Shown piece by piece: positions 16,544 to 24,425 of a DNA stretch of 34,824 nucleotides. The notes beneath the pieces were generated by a model, which made no database searches, was not told the origin of the DNA, and saw only the letters and a program-made list of their open reading frames with translations. Source of the stretch: Bacillota bacterium. GTDB taxonomy: Bacteria > Bacillota > Clostridia > Acetivibrionales > DSM-1351. Position numbers and translations under genes: made by a program. The stretch covers positions 1 to 34,824 of the forward strand of contig JAEVZU010000268.1 in NCBI GenBank assembly GCA_023392075.1, written 5' to 3'. Each line of letters opens with the position of its first letter. Position 1 is the stretch's first letter.

Positions 16544-17098
16544 TTGGTGCTTACAGATGCAGAACTGGTATCCCGATGTATAAACGGTGATAGTAGTGCG
16601 TTTGAAGAAATAGTGACCAGATATAAAAAACTGGTTTACAGTGTAGTATACAAGATGATATCGGATAAAGAAGAAGTCAATGATGTATCACAAGAGGTCT
16701 TTATAAGATTGTACAAGTCTCTTGATAAATATAATCCGGAATATAAAATGTCAACATGGATAGTAAAGATTACTTCTAATTTGTGTCTGGACACCTTAAG
16801 AAAGAAAAAGCAGGATACTGTTACACTGGATGATGCTATTGGAGTCTCAAGCGATATAGATACACCCGAGCAAACCCTGATAAAAAATCAAAGGTCTCAA
16901 TTAATAAAAAAAGCTATTAATGAGTTACCTGAAAAATATAGAATACTCATAGTCCTTTTTCATAATAACGGAATGTCGTATGAGGAAATGACAAAGGTTT
17001 TAAATGAGCCGATGTCCATAATAAAAAACCGGCTCTACAGAGCGAGACTCATGTTAAAGGAAAAACTTGATAGTGCAAGAAAGGAGGAGGTATTATGA
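16544..17098 (+). CDS. ECF-type RNA polymerase sigma factor
   Basis: A sigma-70 family factor of about 184 residues with only regions 2 and 4, the extracytoplasmic-function layout. Region 2 includes AFEEIVTRYKKLVYSVVYKM, DVSQEVFIRLYKSL and MSTWIVKITSNLCLDTLRKK. Region 4 contains LPEKYRILIVLFHNNGMSYE and IIKNRLYRARLMLKEKL. The start is uncertain. The TTG at 16544 is about 9 bases after the AAGGGGGGTG site; the GTG at 16532 overlaps that site and the GTG at 16547 is also possible. The stop overlaps the next ATG (ATGA at 17095). The partner gene encodes a zinc-finger membrane anti-sigma factor, so this sigma factor is probably held inactive at the membrane until a signal frees it. It likely controls its own operon, but I cannot identify its promoter. 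Confidence 0.92.
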   Translation: MVLTDAELVSRCINGDSSAFEEIVTRYKKLVYSVVYKMISDKEEVNDVSQEVFIRLYKSLDKYNPEYKMSTWIVKITSNLCLDTLRKKKQDTVTLDDAIGVSSDIDTPEQTLIKNQRSQLIKKAINELPEKYRILIVLFHNNGMSYEEMTKVLNEPMSIIKNRLYRARLMLKEKLDSARKEEVL

Positions 17099-17658
17099 AA
17101 TGTAACGAATCACAGGATTATATGATGAAATTCTTCGATAAAAATATCAACGACATTGAAGAGGCCCAGTTGAAACAGCATATTAAAAGCTGCACCAAAT
17201 GTTCTGAAGAATTTTTATCCCTGAAGGAAATATTCTCTGAAATTGAACAAGACTCAGCAATTGAGCCTCCGGAGGATTTTGAACTACAAGTTATGAGCAG
17301 GATAGAAAAAGAAGCGGTAATATATAGAAAAGCTGCCGGGGGAAATGCCTTTGTATATGATATTTTACTGGTTGCGGTATCCTTTATCTTTGTGATCTTA
17401 TTCGGAGGAATTCTATACGAAGCTGTAAAGCATCCACTTGCGTTTTTACAGAACGTACAGATTGCAACCGGCCTTGCAAAGGAATTTTTCTCCGCTGCGG
17501 TTACAATGGCAAAAGGAATGGGCATTGCTTTGATGGGTGTTACCGCATCCATTTACAAGACTTATTATTATTTGTATATTTTACTTGGAATCCTGCTGCT
17601 GGTCATTCAGGGAGTATTTATAAGAATGGTCAGAGAGGGTAATGGTACAGTACAATGA
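17095..17658 (+). CDS. Membrane anti-sigma factor with zinc-finger (zf-HC2) domain
   Basis: A 187-residue protein. The N-terminal 40 residues have the ZAS/zf-HC2 pattern C3...H29-x3-C33-x2-C36 (QHIKSCTKC), which binds zinc and the sigma factor. Hydrophobic segments at about 83-108 and 162-182, plus a weaker one near 140-158, place the rest in the membrane. The gene overlaps both neighbours by ATGA and has a strong AGGAGG site inside the end of the sigma gene, so the three genes are translationally coupled. The signal sensed is not evident. Confidence 0.88.
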   Translation: MKCNESQDYMMKFFDKNINDIEEAQLKQHIKSCTKCSEEFLSLKEIFSEIEQDSAIEPPEDFELQVMSRIEKEAVIYRKAAGGNAFVYDILLVAVSFIFVILFGGILYEAVKHPLAFLQNVQIATGLAKEFFSAAVTMAKGMGIALMGVTASIYKTYYYLYILLGILLLVIQGVFIRMVREGNGTVQ

Positions 17659-18572
17659 AAAAAATAACTAAACTGGTACTGGTATTGCTTATATTTACAT
17701 TATTGATTCCGGGTGTGGTATTGGCTGCCAGGAATGATTTGACCATCAGCAACCTGATAATACTGGAAGAAAAAAATATAAATGATATAAGCTGCGGAAA
17801 TGTTACCGTTGTTCTCGGTTCCACCGACATAAAGTCAAATGTACTTGGAAGTGTGATAGTTGTTTTCGGAAAAGCAAATATAAGCGGAAAAGTAAGCGGA
17901 GATGTGGTTTCGGCCTTTGGTGAAGTTTACCTGAAAGGCGATACCGAGATAATGGGAAATCTTGTATCGGTTGGAAAGTTTGAAAAAGACAGTGATGTAA
18001 AAATCAGAGGTACCAAAGTTGCATTTAACTTCGACTATATCTCATTGTTTAATTCAAACGGAATATTGATCAATGCACTTATAGTCGGTTCTTTGTTCAC
18101 ACTTGTTGCAGGACTTATATTGATAACCATATTTACCACAAGATTCAGAGTAATGTCCTATTCCCTGAATAATGCGCTATCCCGGCGGATGGTGCTGGGG
18201 GCTTTGGTTGTAGTCAGCCTTACCATAGTCCTTGCGTTTGTCATCTTCCTGCTGGTGGCGCCGGTTCTGTACATTCTGGTAATAATGCTGGCCGATATTA
18301 TCGGCAGTATATACCTTGGAACGGTTATATTCAGAAATAACTATGACAGATCTGCAATTTACATTGAGTTTTTTGTGGGACACATACTGATCAGCATTAT
18401 TAAAATAGTACCGTTGATATTTATTCCTTCAGGTTCTTATACAGCATTGATGGTATATGGGATATGTTATGTTATAGTTCAATTGGCTCTTTCCTCCTTT
18501 GGTATCGGAACGGTTATAGATACCGGATTTGGCAAGAATACGGAACTTTTAAGAAAAGTCGGGAAAGTATAA
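17655..18572 (+). CDS. Bactofilin-like polymer-forming membrane protein
   Basis: A 305-residue protein with a signal peptide (about 1-25, ending GVVLA). A repetitive beta-strand region follows (about 45-120), whose period resembles polymer-forming/bactofilin beta helices (for example GNVTVVLGSTDIKSNVLGSV, VVFGKANISGKVSGDVVSAF). Four or five membrane segments fill the C-terminal half, starting near ILINALIVGSLFTLVAGLIL. The beta region sits after the signal peptide, so it faces outside, unlike cytoplasmic bactofilins. The gene is third in the sigma/anti-sigma operon and overlaps it by ATGA, so it is either the sensor or effector partner of the anti-sigma factor or a target of the pathway. That role is inference. 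Confidence 0.75.
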   Translation: MKKITKLVLVLLIFTLLIPGVVLAARNDLTISNLIILEEKNINDISCGNVTVVLGSTDIKSNVLGSVIVVFGKANISGKVSGDVVSAFGEVYLKGDTEIMGNLVSVGKFEKDSDVKIRGTKVAFNFDYISLFNSNGILINALIVGSLFTLVAGLILITIFTTRFRVMSYSLNNALSRRMVLGALVVVSLTIVLAFVIFLLVAPVLYILVIMLADIIGSIYLGTVIFRNNYDRSAIYIEFFVGHILISIIKIVPLIFIPSGSYTALMVYGICYVIVQLALSSFGIGTVIDTGFGKNTELLRKVGKV

Positions 18573-18664
18573 GCCGGCAATATGTGACTTTTAGGTGTTA
18601 CAGACCGCTACAAATTATTTCCCGTTAATTTCAGTTTACCCTGTAAAAAAGCCTCAAAGTTTCA
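18573..18664. other. Short spacer after the sigma operon
   Basis: There is no clear terminator or gene here. It is followed directly by TIR element copy B and then the HPr-like gene, so 18573-19069 is nearly 500 bases without a protein gene. The open frames inside it are products of the element. Confidence 0.4.
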
Positions 18665-18939
18665 TACCCTCTATTGACAATGTACAATACGTTTTTGAGT
18701 GGTTAATTTTCCCTGCGGCTGCGTTGAAGCCGCTTGCAAGGCACAAAGCCTTACTGCACGCCTTTGCCTTGCCGCAAGCCCAAATATCTCACTCAAAAAT
18801 CACCGACCTCCCGCTGAGATATTTTGGCAATTTTCGAGGAGGATGGGCGCAGCCTTGCTGACGCAAGGCAAGGACGACGACAAAAAAAAGTGGCAAAATA
18901 GCCGGCGTGAGGCGTGTTATACATTGTCAATAGAGCGTA
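18665..18939. mobile_element. 275-bp TIR element, copy B (longest copy)
   Basis: The left end is TACCCTCTATTGACAATGTA and the right end is TACATTGTCAATAGAGCGTA, so inverted ends of about 20 bases with one mismatch, with TA at both edges. The interior is GC-richer than its surroundings and full of short inverted repeats (for example the GGC/GCC-rich stretch with CAAGGC and GCCTTG near 18735-18775, and again near 18850-18880). It has no credible protein. It is the full-length relative of copy A, in the opposite orientation. Confidence 0.82.
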
Positions 18940-18995
18940 AACATTTTTTAAGACTTGATAATTGTATATTAAATGAAATATAATATTTTCAGAGT

Positions 18996-19025
18996 TTGAT
19001 TTGTTTGGCTTTTATTTGGTATAAT
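18996..19025 (+). promoter_or_regulatory. Promoter of the HPr-like gene
   Basis: TTGATT at 18996-19001 and a perfect TATAAT at 19020-19025 are 18 bases apart, with an extended -10 (TGGTATAAT). The HPr-like gene starts 44 bases further on. Confidence 0.7.
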
Positions 19026-19069
19026 ACTATATATACAATTGTCAAGTTAAATAGACGGGGGAGCGAAAG

Positions 19070-19327
19070 ATGATTTCAAATAAAGTCGTTATAAATTGTC
19101 CATCAGGTTTAGATTCAAAAGCAGCAGCATTGCTTGTACAAAAAGTATCGAAATACAGTTCAAACATCTGGCTTGAAAAGGGAGAAAGAAGAGCCAATGC
19201 AAAAAGTCTACTCGGTTTACTTTCATTAGGTGTTGAAAGACAGGCAACAATAACTGTTATTACTGATGGGGAAGATGAGGAAAAAGCTTCCAGAGAGATT
19301 TCGGAATATTTCTCCACTGGATTTTAA
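19070..19327 (+). CDS. HPr-family protein lacking the phosphorylatable histidine (Crh-like)
   Basis: An 85-residue protein with the HPr fold. The usual GLHARPA segment around His15 reads PSGLDSKAAALL, with Asp15 and Lys17, so it cannot take phosphate from enzyme I in the normal way. The regulatory serine region is kept as RANAKSLLGLLSLG (Ser46), the residue phosphorylated by HPr kinase. In Bacillus, Crh has the same combination (Gln15, Ser46) and works only in catabolite regulation. A regulatory rather than transport role is therefore the best inference, but orthology to Crh is not shown, since the neighbour is uvrC rather than whiA. GGGGGAG is 6 bases before the ATG, and the gene has its own promoter and terminator. 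Confidence 0.88.
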   Translation: MISNKVVINCPSGLDSKAAALLVQKVSKYSSNIWLEKGERRANAKSLLGLLSLGVERQATITVITDGEDEEKASREISEYFSTGF

Positions 19328-19373
19328 TTGATTTATATTTTAGACTATATTTAAATATGCATTATAAACAGCT

Positions 19374-19414
19374 GTGGCTTTTGCGAGCCTGTGAGTTCGC
19401 ATAAACCACTTTTT
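19374..19414 (+). terminator. Terminator after the HPr-like gene
   Basis: An imperfect 14-bp stem (11 pairs, GTGG...CCAC at its base, 19374-19409) is followed by TTTTT at 19410-19414. It isolates the HPr-like gene from uvrC. Confidence 0.68.
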
Positions 19415-19552
19415 GTTTATGTTAAGAAAATTATAGTGTTAATAAGTGAATATAAACTATTTATATAAGGCATTGTGAACTGAATTATTGCTTGGAAATA
19501 CGAAGAGTTTATGTGAAGAGTTTATGTAAGGAATTTTAATGAGGTTAATTAT

Positions 19553-21397
19553 ATGTTTGACATACAGGAAGAATTAAAAAAGCTGCCGGACAAACCGGGT
19601 GTATATATAATGAAGGATGTTAACGGGATTGTTATATATGTGGGAAAGGCAGTGGTACTCAAAAACAGGGTAAGACAGTATTTCCAGAATTCTGCAAACC
19701 ATCCCCCGAAAGTCTGTGCAATGGTTTCAAGAATTCATGAATTTGAGTATATTGTCACCGATACCGAAGTTGAAGCCCTGATGCTGGAATGTAATCTTAT
19801 AAAGAAATACAAACCAAAATATAATATACTTCTTAAGGATGACAAGCACTACCCGTATATAAAGGTTACAATGAGCGAGCAGTACCCGCGGATTTTAAAA
19901 ACACGCAGAGTGGAAAAGGACGGTGCAAAGTACTTCGGGCCATACTCCAGTGCGTTTGCGGTCAACGATGCCATTGACACAATAAAAAAGCTTTTTCCCA
20001 TAAAAACCTGCAACAGGAACCTTCCGAAGGATATAGGGAAATTCAGACCCTGTCTTAACTTTCATATCAAGCAGTGCCTGGGGCCCTGTCAGGGCGAGGT
20101 AAACCGGGAAGAATACAGGAATATGATGAAAAAGATTTGTTCCTTTCTGGGCGGGCAGTACGATGAGATTTTGAATGACCTTAAGAACCAGATGGAGACT
20201 GCCGCGCAAAACCTGGAGTTTGAAAAGGCAGCACAGCTGAGAAACAAAATCAACAGTATCGTCCAGCTTTCAGAAGCGCAGAAGGTTCTGTCTGCAGACG
20301 GGCAGGACAGAGATATCATCGGTTTTGCACAAAATGCAACCGATCTGTGTATTCAGGTTTTCTTCGTGAGAAACGGCAGAGTAGTGGGAAGAGAGCACTT
20401 TGTTTTTGAAGGAGAGGGAAATGAGGATGTGAGATACTCTCTTTCAACCTTTATAAAGCAGTTTTACAATACGGTACAGTTTGTGCCTTCGGAAATAGTT
20501 ATACAGCAGGAAATAGAGGACCGTGAAATCATAGAGCAATGGCTTACCGGAAAGAGAGGCTTTAAGGTCAGTCTGAGGGTTCCGCAGAGAGGCGAACTTG
20601 TAAAATTTGTAAAGATGGTTGTACAAAACGCCGAAATATCTCTTAAACTGTATGGTGAACGTCTCAAGCGGGAAGGCTCTATTCATGAAGAAGGCTTGAA
20701 GGAACTTACAAAGGCTCTCAGGCTTGAATGCATTCCCGACAGGATAGAATCCTATGATATTTCCAATACGGGTTCTTCCGAAATTGTTGCATCAATGGTG
20801 GTATTTGAAAACGGCAGGCCCTCAAGGGATGAATACAGAAAATTTAAAATGAAGTCGGTAGAAGAACAAAATGATTATGCAAGTATGCAGGAAACTCTGT
20901 ACAGAAGACTGTCTCGTGCAAGAAGAGAGGCAGGGGGAGAAGCTGAGCAGGCCAAATTTTCAAAGCTGCCCGACCTTATTCTGGTGGACGGAGGGCTTGC
21001 GCATGTCAATGCCGCACAGCAGATAGCAGATGAACTGGGTTTTGATCTGGTTATAGCAGGTATGGCCAAGGATGACCGCCACAGAACAAGGGCTCTGGTT
21101 TATAAGGGCAGCGAGTATGACCTGTCCTCAAATATGCCTATGCTGAGGCTGATAACCGAGATACAGGATGAAACACACCGTGTAGCCATACAATATAATA
21201 GAAAGCTAAGGGAAAAGAGATACACCCATTCCGAGCTTGATGATATAGATGGTATAGGAGATACCAGGAAAAAGGCGCTTATAAGGCATTTTAAATCCCT
21301 GGCTGCAGTAAAAAAGGCTGAAATATCCCAGCTGCTTGAGGTGGATGGAATAAATCAAAAGGTGGCCGGAAAAATTTATGAGTATTTCAGGAAGTAG
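19553..21397 (+). CDS. uvrC: Excinuclease ABC subunit C
   Basis: A 614-residue nucleotide-excision-repair nuclease that makes the cuts on both sides of a lesion marked by UvrA/UvrB. The GIY-YIG domain is at residues about 12-90 (PGVYIMKDVNGIVIYVGKA). A cysteine-containing linker follows, with CNRNLPKDIGKFRPCLNFHI and QCLGPCQG. The UVR helix pair is at about 203-238 (NLEFEKAAQLRNKINSIVQL). The RNase-H-like nuclease includes ESYDISNTGSSEIVASMVVF and LILVDGGLAHVNAA. The C-terminal helix-hairpin-helix pair includes IDGIGDTRKKALIRHF and VDGINQKVAGKIYEYF. It is full length. A GAGG site lies 8 bases before the ATG, and the phosphoesterase gene follows after 12 bases. Confidence 0.97.
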   Translation: MFDIQEELKKLPDKPGVYIMKDVNGIVIYVGKAVVLKNRVRQYFQNSANHPPKVCAMVSRIHEFEYIVTDTEVEALMLECNLIKKYKPKYNILLKDDKHYPYIKVTMSEQYPRILKTRRVEKDGAKYFGPYSSAFAVNDAIDTIKKLFPIKTCNRNLPKDIGKFRPCLNFHIKQCLGPCQGEVNREEYRNMMKKICSFLGGQYDEILNDLKNQMETAAQNLEFEKAAQLRNKINSIVQLSEAQKVLSADGQDRDIIGFAQNATDLCIQVFFVRNGRVVGREHFVFEGEGNEDVRYSLSTFIKQFYNTVQFVPSEIVIQQEIEDREIIEQWLTGKRGFKVSLRVPQRGELVKFVKMVVQNAEISLKLYGERLKREGSIHEEGLKELTKALRLECIPDRIESYDISNTGSSEIVASMVVFENGRPSRDEYRKFKMKSVEEQNDYASMQETLYRRLSRARREAGGEAEQAKFSKLPDLILVDGGLAHVNAAQQIADELGFDLVIAGMAKDDRHRTRALVYKGSEYDLSSNMPMLRLITEIQDETHRVAIQYNRKLREKRYTHSELDDIDGIGDTRKKALIRHFKSLAAVKKAEISQLLEVDGINQKVAGKIYEYFRK

Positions 21398-21409
21398 GTA
21401 CAAAATTTT

Positions 21410-22159
21410 ATGTCAGTCTTTGCAATAGCCGATCTGCACCTGGCGCTGGGAATAGATAAACCCATGGATGTATTCGGGGGCAGATGGTCAAATTATATGG
21501 AGAAAATTAAAAACAACTGGCTTGAAACTGTAAGGGAATCCGACACGGTAATAATTCCGGGCGATGTATCCTGGGCTACATATATTGAAAATGCCTATGA
21601 GGATTTCAAATATATAGATGGCCTGCCGGGGAAAAAAATTATTTCCAAGGGAAATCACGATTATTGGTGGACTACCACTTCAAAATTGAATAAATATCTA
21701 ATGGCGAATAAATTTGAAACCATATCCTTTATGCATAACAATGCTTTTGTGATTGAAAATCTTGCCATTTGCGGTACAAGGGGCTGGAAGTGTCCGGGTG
21801 AAGATGATTTTAAAAAGGATGATGAAAAAATTTATTTAAGGGAAATCGAGCGTCTGGAACTTTCAATAAAGGCTTCCATGAGTTTGGAGCATTCGGAAAA
21901 ACTGGTTTTTCTGCACTACCCGCCGGTAACTGCTAAAAGTCAGACATCGGGTTTTATGGAGATTATGAAAAAACACGGTATAACCAGATGCTTTTACGGA
22001 CACCTCCATGGAGAAGGTATTAAAGGTGCCGTAGAAGGAGAGTATGAAGGTATTGCCCTGAAATTGATATCTGCCGACTATTTGAATTTTGTACCGATGA
22101 TTGTAAATAGTCAACAGGCAGTTGACAGGATGTTGATGTCAGGTTATATTGATTCTTGA
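21410..22159 (+). CDS. Calcineurin-like metallophosphoesterase
   Basis: A 249-residue cytoplasmic protein with the five metal-binding blocks of the calcineurin-like family in order: ADLHLALG (Asp8, His10), IIPGDVSWA, SKGNHDYWW, VFLHYPPV and YGHLHGEG. It probably hydrolyses a phosphomonoester or phosphodiester with two metal ions; the substrate is not predictable. It begins 12 bases after uvrC and is very likely co-transcribed. The ribosome binding site (GGAAGTAGG) overlaps the uvrC end. Confidence 0.9.
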   Translation: MSVFAIADLHLALGIDKPMDVFGGRWSNYMEKIKNNWLETVRESDTVIIPGDVSWATYIENAYEDFKYIDGLPGKKIISKGNHDYWWTTTSKLNKYLMANKFETISFMHNNAFVIENLAICGTRGWKCPGEDDFKKDDEKIYLREIERLELSIKASMSLEHSEKLVFLHYPPVTAKSQTSGFMEIMKKHGITRCFYGHLHGEGIKGAVEGEYEGIALKLISADYLNFVPMIVNSQQAVDRMLMSGYIDS

Positions 22160-22183
22160 AATATGTGAGCAATATGGTATAAT
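22156..22183 (+). promoter_or_regulatory. Promoter of tig
   Basis: TTGAAA at 22156-22161 and TATAAT at 22178-22183 are 16 bases apart, with TGG just before the -10. The -35 overlaps the stop of the phosphoesterase gene. The leader of about 100 bases contains a perfect stem GTTTTTTG/CAAAAAAC at 22209-22226. Confidence 0.72.
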
Positions 22184-22289
22184 TGAATGGTTAATTTTTA
22201 AACAAGTAGTTTTTTGTGCAAAAAACAAGCATACAAGCTGAATGAATAAAATTATACAAAAACTAAATACCGGGAGGAAGTTTACGAAA

Positions 22290-23579
22290 ATGATAATTAA
22301 CAAAATGGAAGATGTTGAAAAGAATGTTGTACAACTTGAAATTGAAGTTGATGCAGCTAAATTTGAAGAAGGTATGCAGCAGTCCTACAAAAAGAATGCA
22401 TCGAAGTTTAACGTACCAGGTTTTAGAAAGGGCAAGGCTCCAAGAAATATAGTTGAACGTTACTACGGAGAGCAGGCGTTATATGACGATGCAATAAATA
22501 TAGTTTGCTCTGAAGCATATGACCAGGCAATCGAAGAAAAGAAGCTGGAGCCCGTGGACAGACCTGAAATTGACATAGTGCAAATCGGAAACAAGCAAAA
22601 TCTTATTTTCACTGCAAAAATTACCATCAAGCCTGAAGTTGAATTAGGCGCATATATGGGTGTTGAGGTTACAAAGGCTGATGCTACCGTAACTGAAGAC
22701 GATGTTGAAAATGAATTTAACAAGGTAGTGGAAAAGAATTCACGTCTTGTAACTGTTACCGACAGACCTGTTCAATCCGGTGACACTGCTGTTATCGACT
22801 TTGAAGGCTTCATAGATTCAGTACCTTTTGAAGGCGGTAAAGGAACGGATTACAGTCTGGTAATAGGTTCAGGTACATTTATTCCCGGCTTTGAGGATCA
22901 GCTGATCGGCAAGAATACAGGAGAAGAAGCTGAGGTTACTGTCAGCTTCCCTGAGGATTACGGCAAGGAAGATTTGAACGGCAAGCCTGCATTGTTCAAG
23001 GTAACAGTTAAGGAAATAAAAGTAAAGGAATTGCCTGCCATTGATGATGAATTTGCCAAGGATATAAGCGAATTTGACACTCTTGAAGAATATAAAAAGG
23101 ATTTGAGAAATAAATTAGAAGAGACTGCAAAGCATAAGGCAGAACATGAAAACGAAGAAAACGTCATCCAAAAGGTAGCAGAGAATGCAACTGTAGAAAT
23201 ACCGAAGGTTATGGTGGAAAAACAAATAGATTCCATGGCAAGAGACTTCGATATGAGACTTCGTTACCAGGGACTTGATTTACAGAGATACCTTGATATG
23301 ATGGGAATGGATTTTGAAGCCTTCAGGGGTCAGTTCGCAGCTAGAGCTGAAAATGAAGTAAAAGTACAGCTTGTAGTTGAAAAGATAGCACAGATTGAAA
23401 ACGTACAGGTTTCTGAAGATGAAGTTGACGAAGATATTGCAAAGGCTGCCGAAGCATATAAACAGTCTGCAGAAGATTTGAAAAAATCCTTGAGACCTGA
23501 GGATATGGAATACATTAAGAAAGATGTTGCTTTCAGAAAGACCATCAAGTTATTGGTAGAAAACGCAAAGCTGGCTTAA
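22290..23579 (+). CDS. tig: Trigger factor (ribosome-associated chaperone, prolyl isomerase)
   Basis: A 429-residue chaperone that binds the ribosome exit tunnel and helps nascent chains fold. The ribosome-binding N-domain has the signature FNVPGFRKGKAP (about 41-51). The FKBP-type isomerase domain is at about 150-240 (SGDTAVIDFEGFIDSVPFEG, IGSGTFIPGFEDQLIG). The helical C-terminal chaperone arms follow. The start at 22290 is preferred to 22242 because GGGAGG (22272-22277) precedes it and the usual start MxxxxMEDVEKNVVQLEIEV then fits. The gene is followed by clpP and clpX, the common Firmicutes order, but with 248 bases between, so clpP may have its own promoter. Confidence 0.95.
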   Translation: MIINKMEDVEKNVVQLEIEVDAAKFEEGMQQSYKKNASKFNVPGFRKGKAPRNIVERYYGEQALYDDAINIVCSEAYDQAIEEKKLEPVDRPEIDIVQIGNKQNLIFTAKITIKPEVELGAYMGVEVTKADATVTEDDVENEFNKVVEKNSRLVTVTDRPVQSGDTAVIDFEGFIDSVPFEGGKGTDYSLVIGSGTFIPGFEDQLIGKNTGEEAEVTVSFPEDYGKEDLNGKPALFKVTVKEIKVKELPAIDDEFAKDISEFDTLEEYKKDLRNKLEETAKHKAEHENEENVIQKVAENATVEIPKVMVEKQIDSMARDFDMRLRYQGLDLQRYLDMMGMDFEAFRGQFAARAENEVKVQLVVEKIAQIENVQVSEDEVDEDIAKAAEAYKQSAEDLKKSLRPEDMEYIKKDVAFRKTIKLLVENAKLA

Positions 23580-23592
23580 TTAGCCGGCTTTA
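23567..23592 (+). terminator. Hairpin at the end of tig
   Basis: AAAGCTGGCT (23567-23576) pairs with AGCCGGCTTT (23582-23591) with one G-U pair. The tig stop codon is in the loop. There is no U-run beyond CTTT, so it may be a weak terminator or a 3'-end stabiliser. Confidence 0.45.
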
Positions 23593-23739
23593 AGCCCTAT
23601 CCGTTATCAAGCGAACATTTATATGAAAAAAACGATTTGACATCATCGGAAATGGGTAACAATATATAAGAGTAACTAAAAGAACAGGATTCGGGTAAAT
23701 CATTAAATATTTGATTAATACTGAGTTCCATGAACAAGG

Positions 23740-23788
23740 AACGGTTATAAATCATAATCTGTTTTAGCGGGATTTATTTTTAACCGTT
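23740..23788 (+). promoter_or_regulatory. Inverted repeat in the clpP leader
   Basis: AACGGTT (23740-23746) with AACCGTT (23782-23788), plus ATAAATC (23747-23753) with GATTTAT (23771-23777), can form an interrupted 14-bp stem just before the clpP ribosome binding site. It does not match the CtsR heptad repeat or the CIRCE operator. A TTGACA at 23637-23642 lies upstream with only a weak -10. Confidence 0.42.
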
Positions 23789-23827
23789 GTAATAATAATA
23801 ACATATATTAATAAGGGAGGTATGGTC

Positions 23828-24409
23828 ATGAGTTTGGTACCTATGGTTGTTGAACAGACTAATCGTGGTGAGAGGTCTTATGATATTTTTTCCAGACTGT
23901 TAAATGATAGAATTATAGTTTTGAGCGATGAGGTTAATGATGTAACTGCCAGCCTGGTTGTTGCACAGATGCTTTACCTGGAAGCTCAGGATCCCGACAA
24001 GGATATCCAATTTTATATAAACAGCCCTGGAGGAGCAGTACATTCCGGTTTTGCAATATATGATACCATGCAGTATGTTAAATGTGATGTATCTACCATA
24101 TGCATGGGTATGGCTGCAAGTATGGGCGCTTTCCTGCTGGCTGCCGGAGCAAAGGGTAAGAGATTTGCACTTCCAAACAGTGAAATCATGATTCACCAGC
24201 CTCTTGGCGGTGCAAAAGGTCAGGCTACTGACATCAAGATCCATGCTGAAAATATATTGAAAACCAAAGACAAATTAAATAGAATTTTAAGTGAAAGAAC
24301 AGGTCAACCTCTGGATAAGATTGAAAAAGATACCGACAGAGATTATTTTATGTCTGCAGAGGAAGCAAAGGCCTACGGACTTGTTGACGATATTATGGTT
24401 AGAAGATAA
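23828..24409 (+). CDS. clpP: ATP-dependent Clp protease proteolytic subunit
   Basis: A 193-residue serine peptidase that assembles into the 14-mer chamber of ClpXP. The catalytic triad is visible at the standard positions: Ser98 in GMAASMGA, His123 in IMIHQPLGG and Asp172 in DTDRDYF. The start at 23828 is chosen because GGGAGG at 23815-23820 is 7 bases away; the ATG at 23822 is too close to it. clpX follows after 13 bases, so the two are an operon. Together with smpB and ssrA at the right edge of the window, it forms the tagging-degradation route for stalled nascent chains. Confidence 0.98.
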   Translation: MSLVPMVVEQTNRGERSYDIFSRLLNDRIIVLSDEVNDVTASLVVAQMLYLEAQDPDKDIQFYINSPGGAVHSGFAIYDTMQYVKCDVSTICMGMAASMGAFLLAAGAKGKRFALPNSEIMIHQPLGGAKGQATDIKIHAENILKTKDKLNRILSERTGQPLDKIEKDTDRDYFMSAEEAKAYGLVDDIMVRR

Positions 24410-24425
24410 TAGTTGAGGTGCAATG

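Noticed and set aside
18595..18983. Open frames of 88 and 94 codons between the sigma operon and the HPr-like gene
   Set aside because: They are products of the GC-rich repeat interior of the TIR element, have no ribosome binding site and read as low-complexity peptide.
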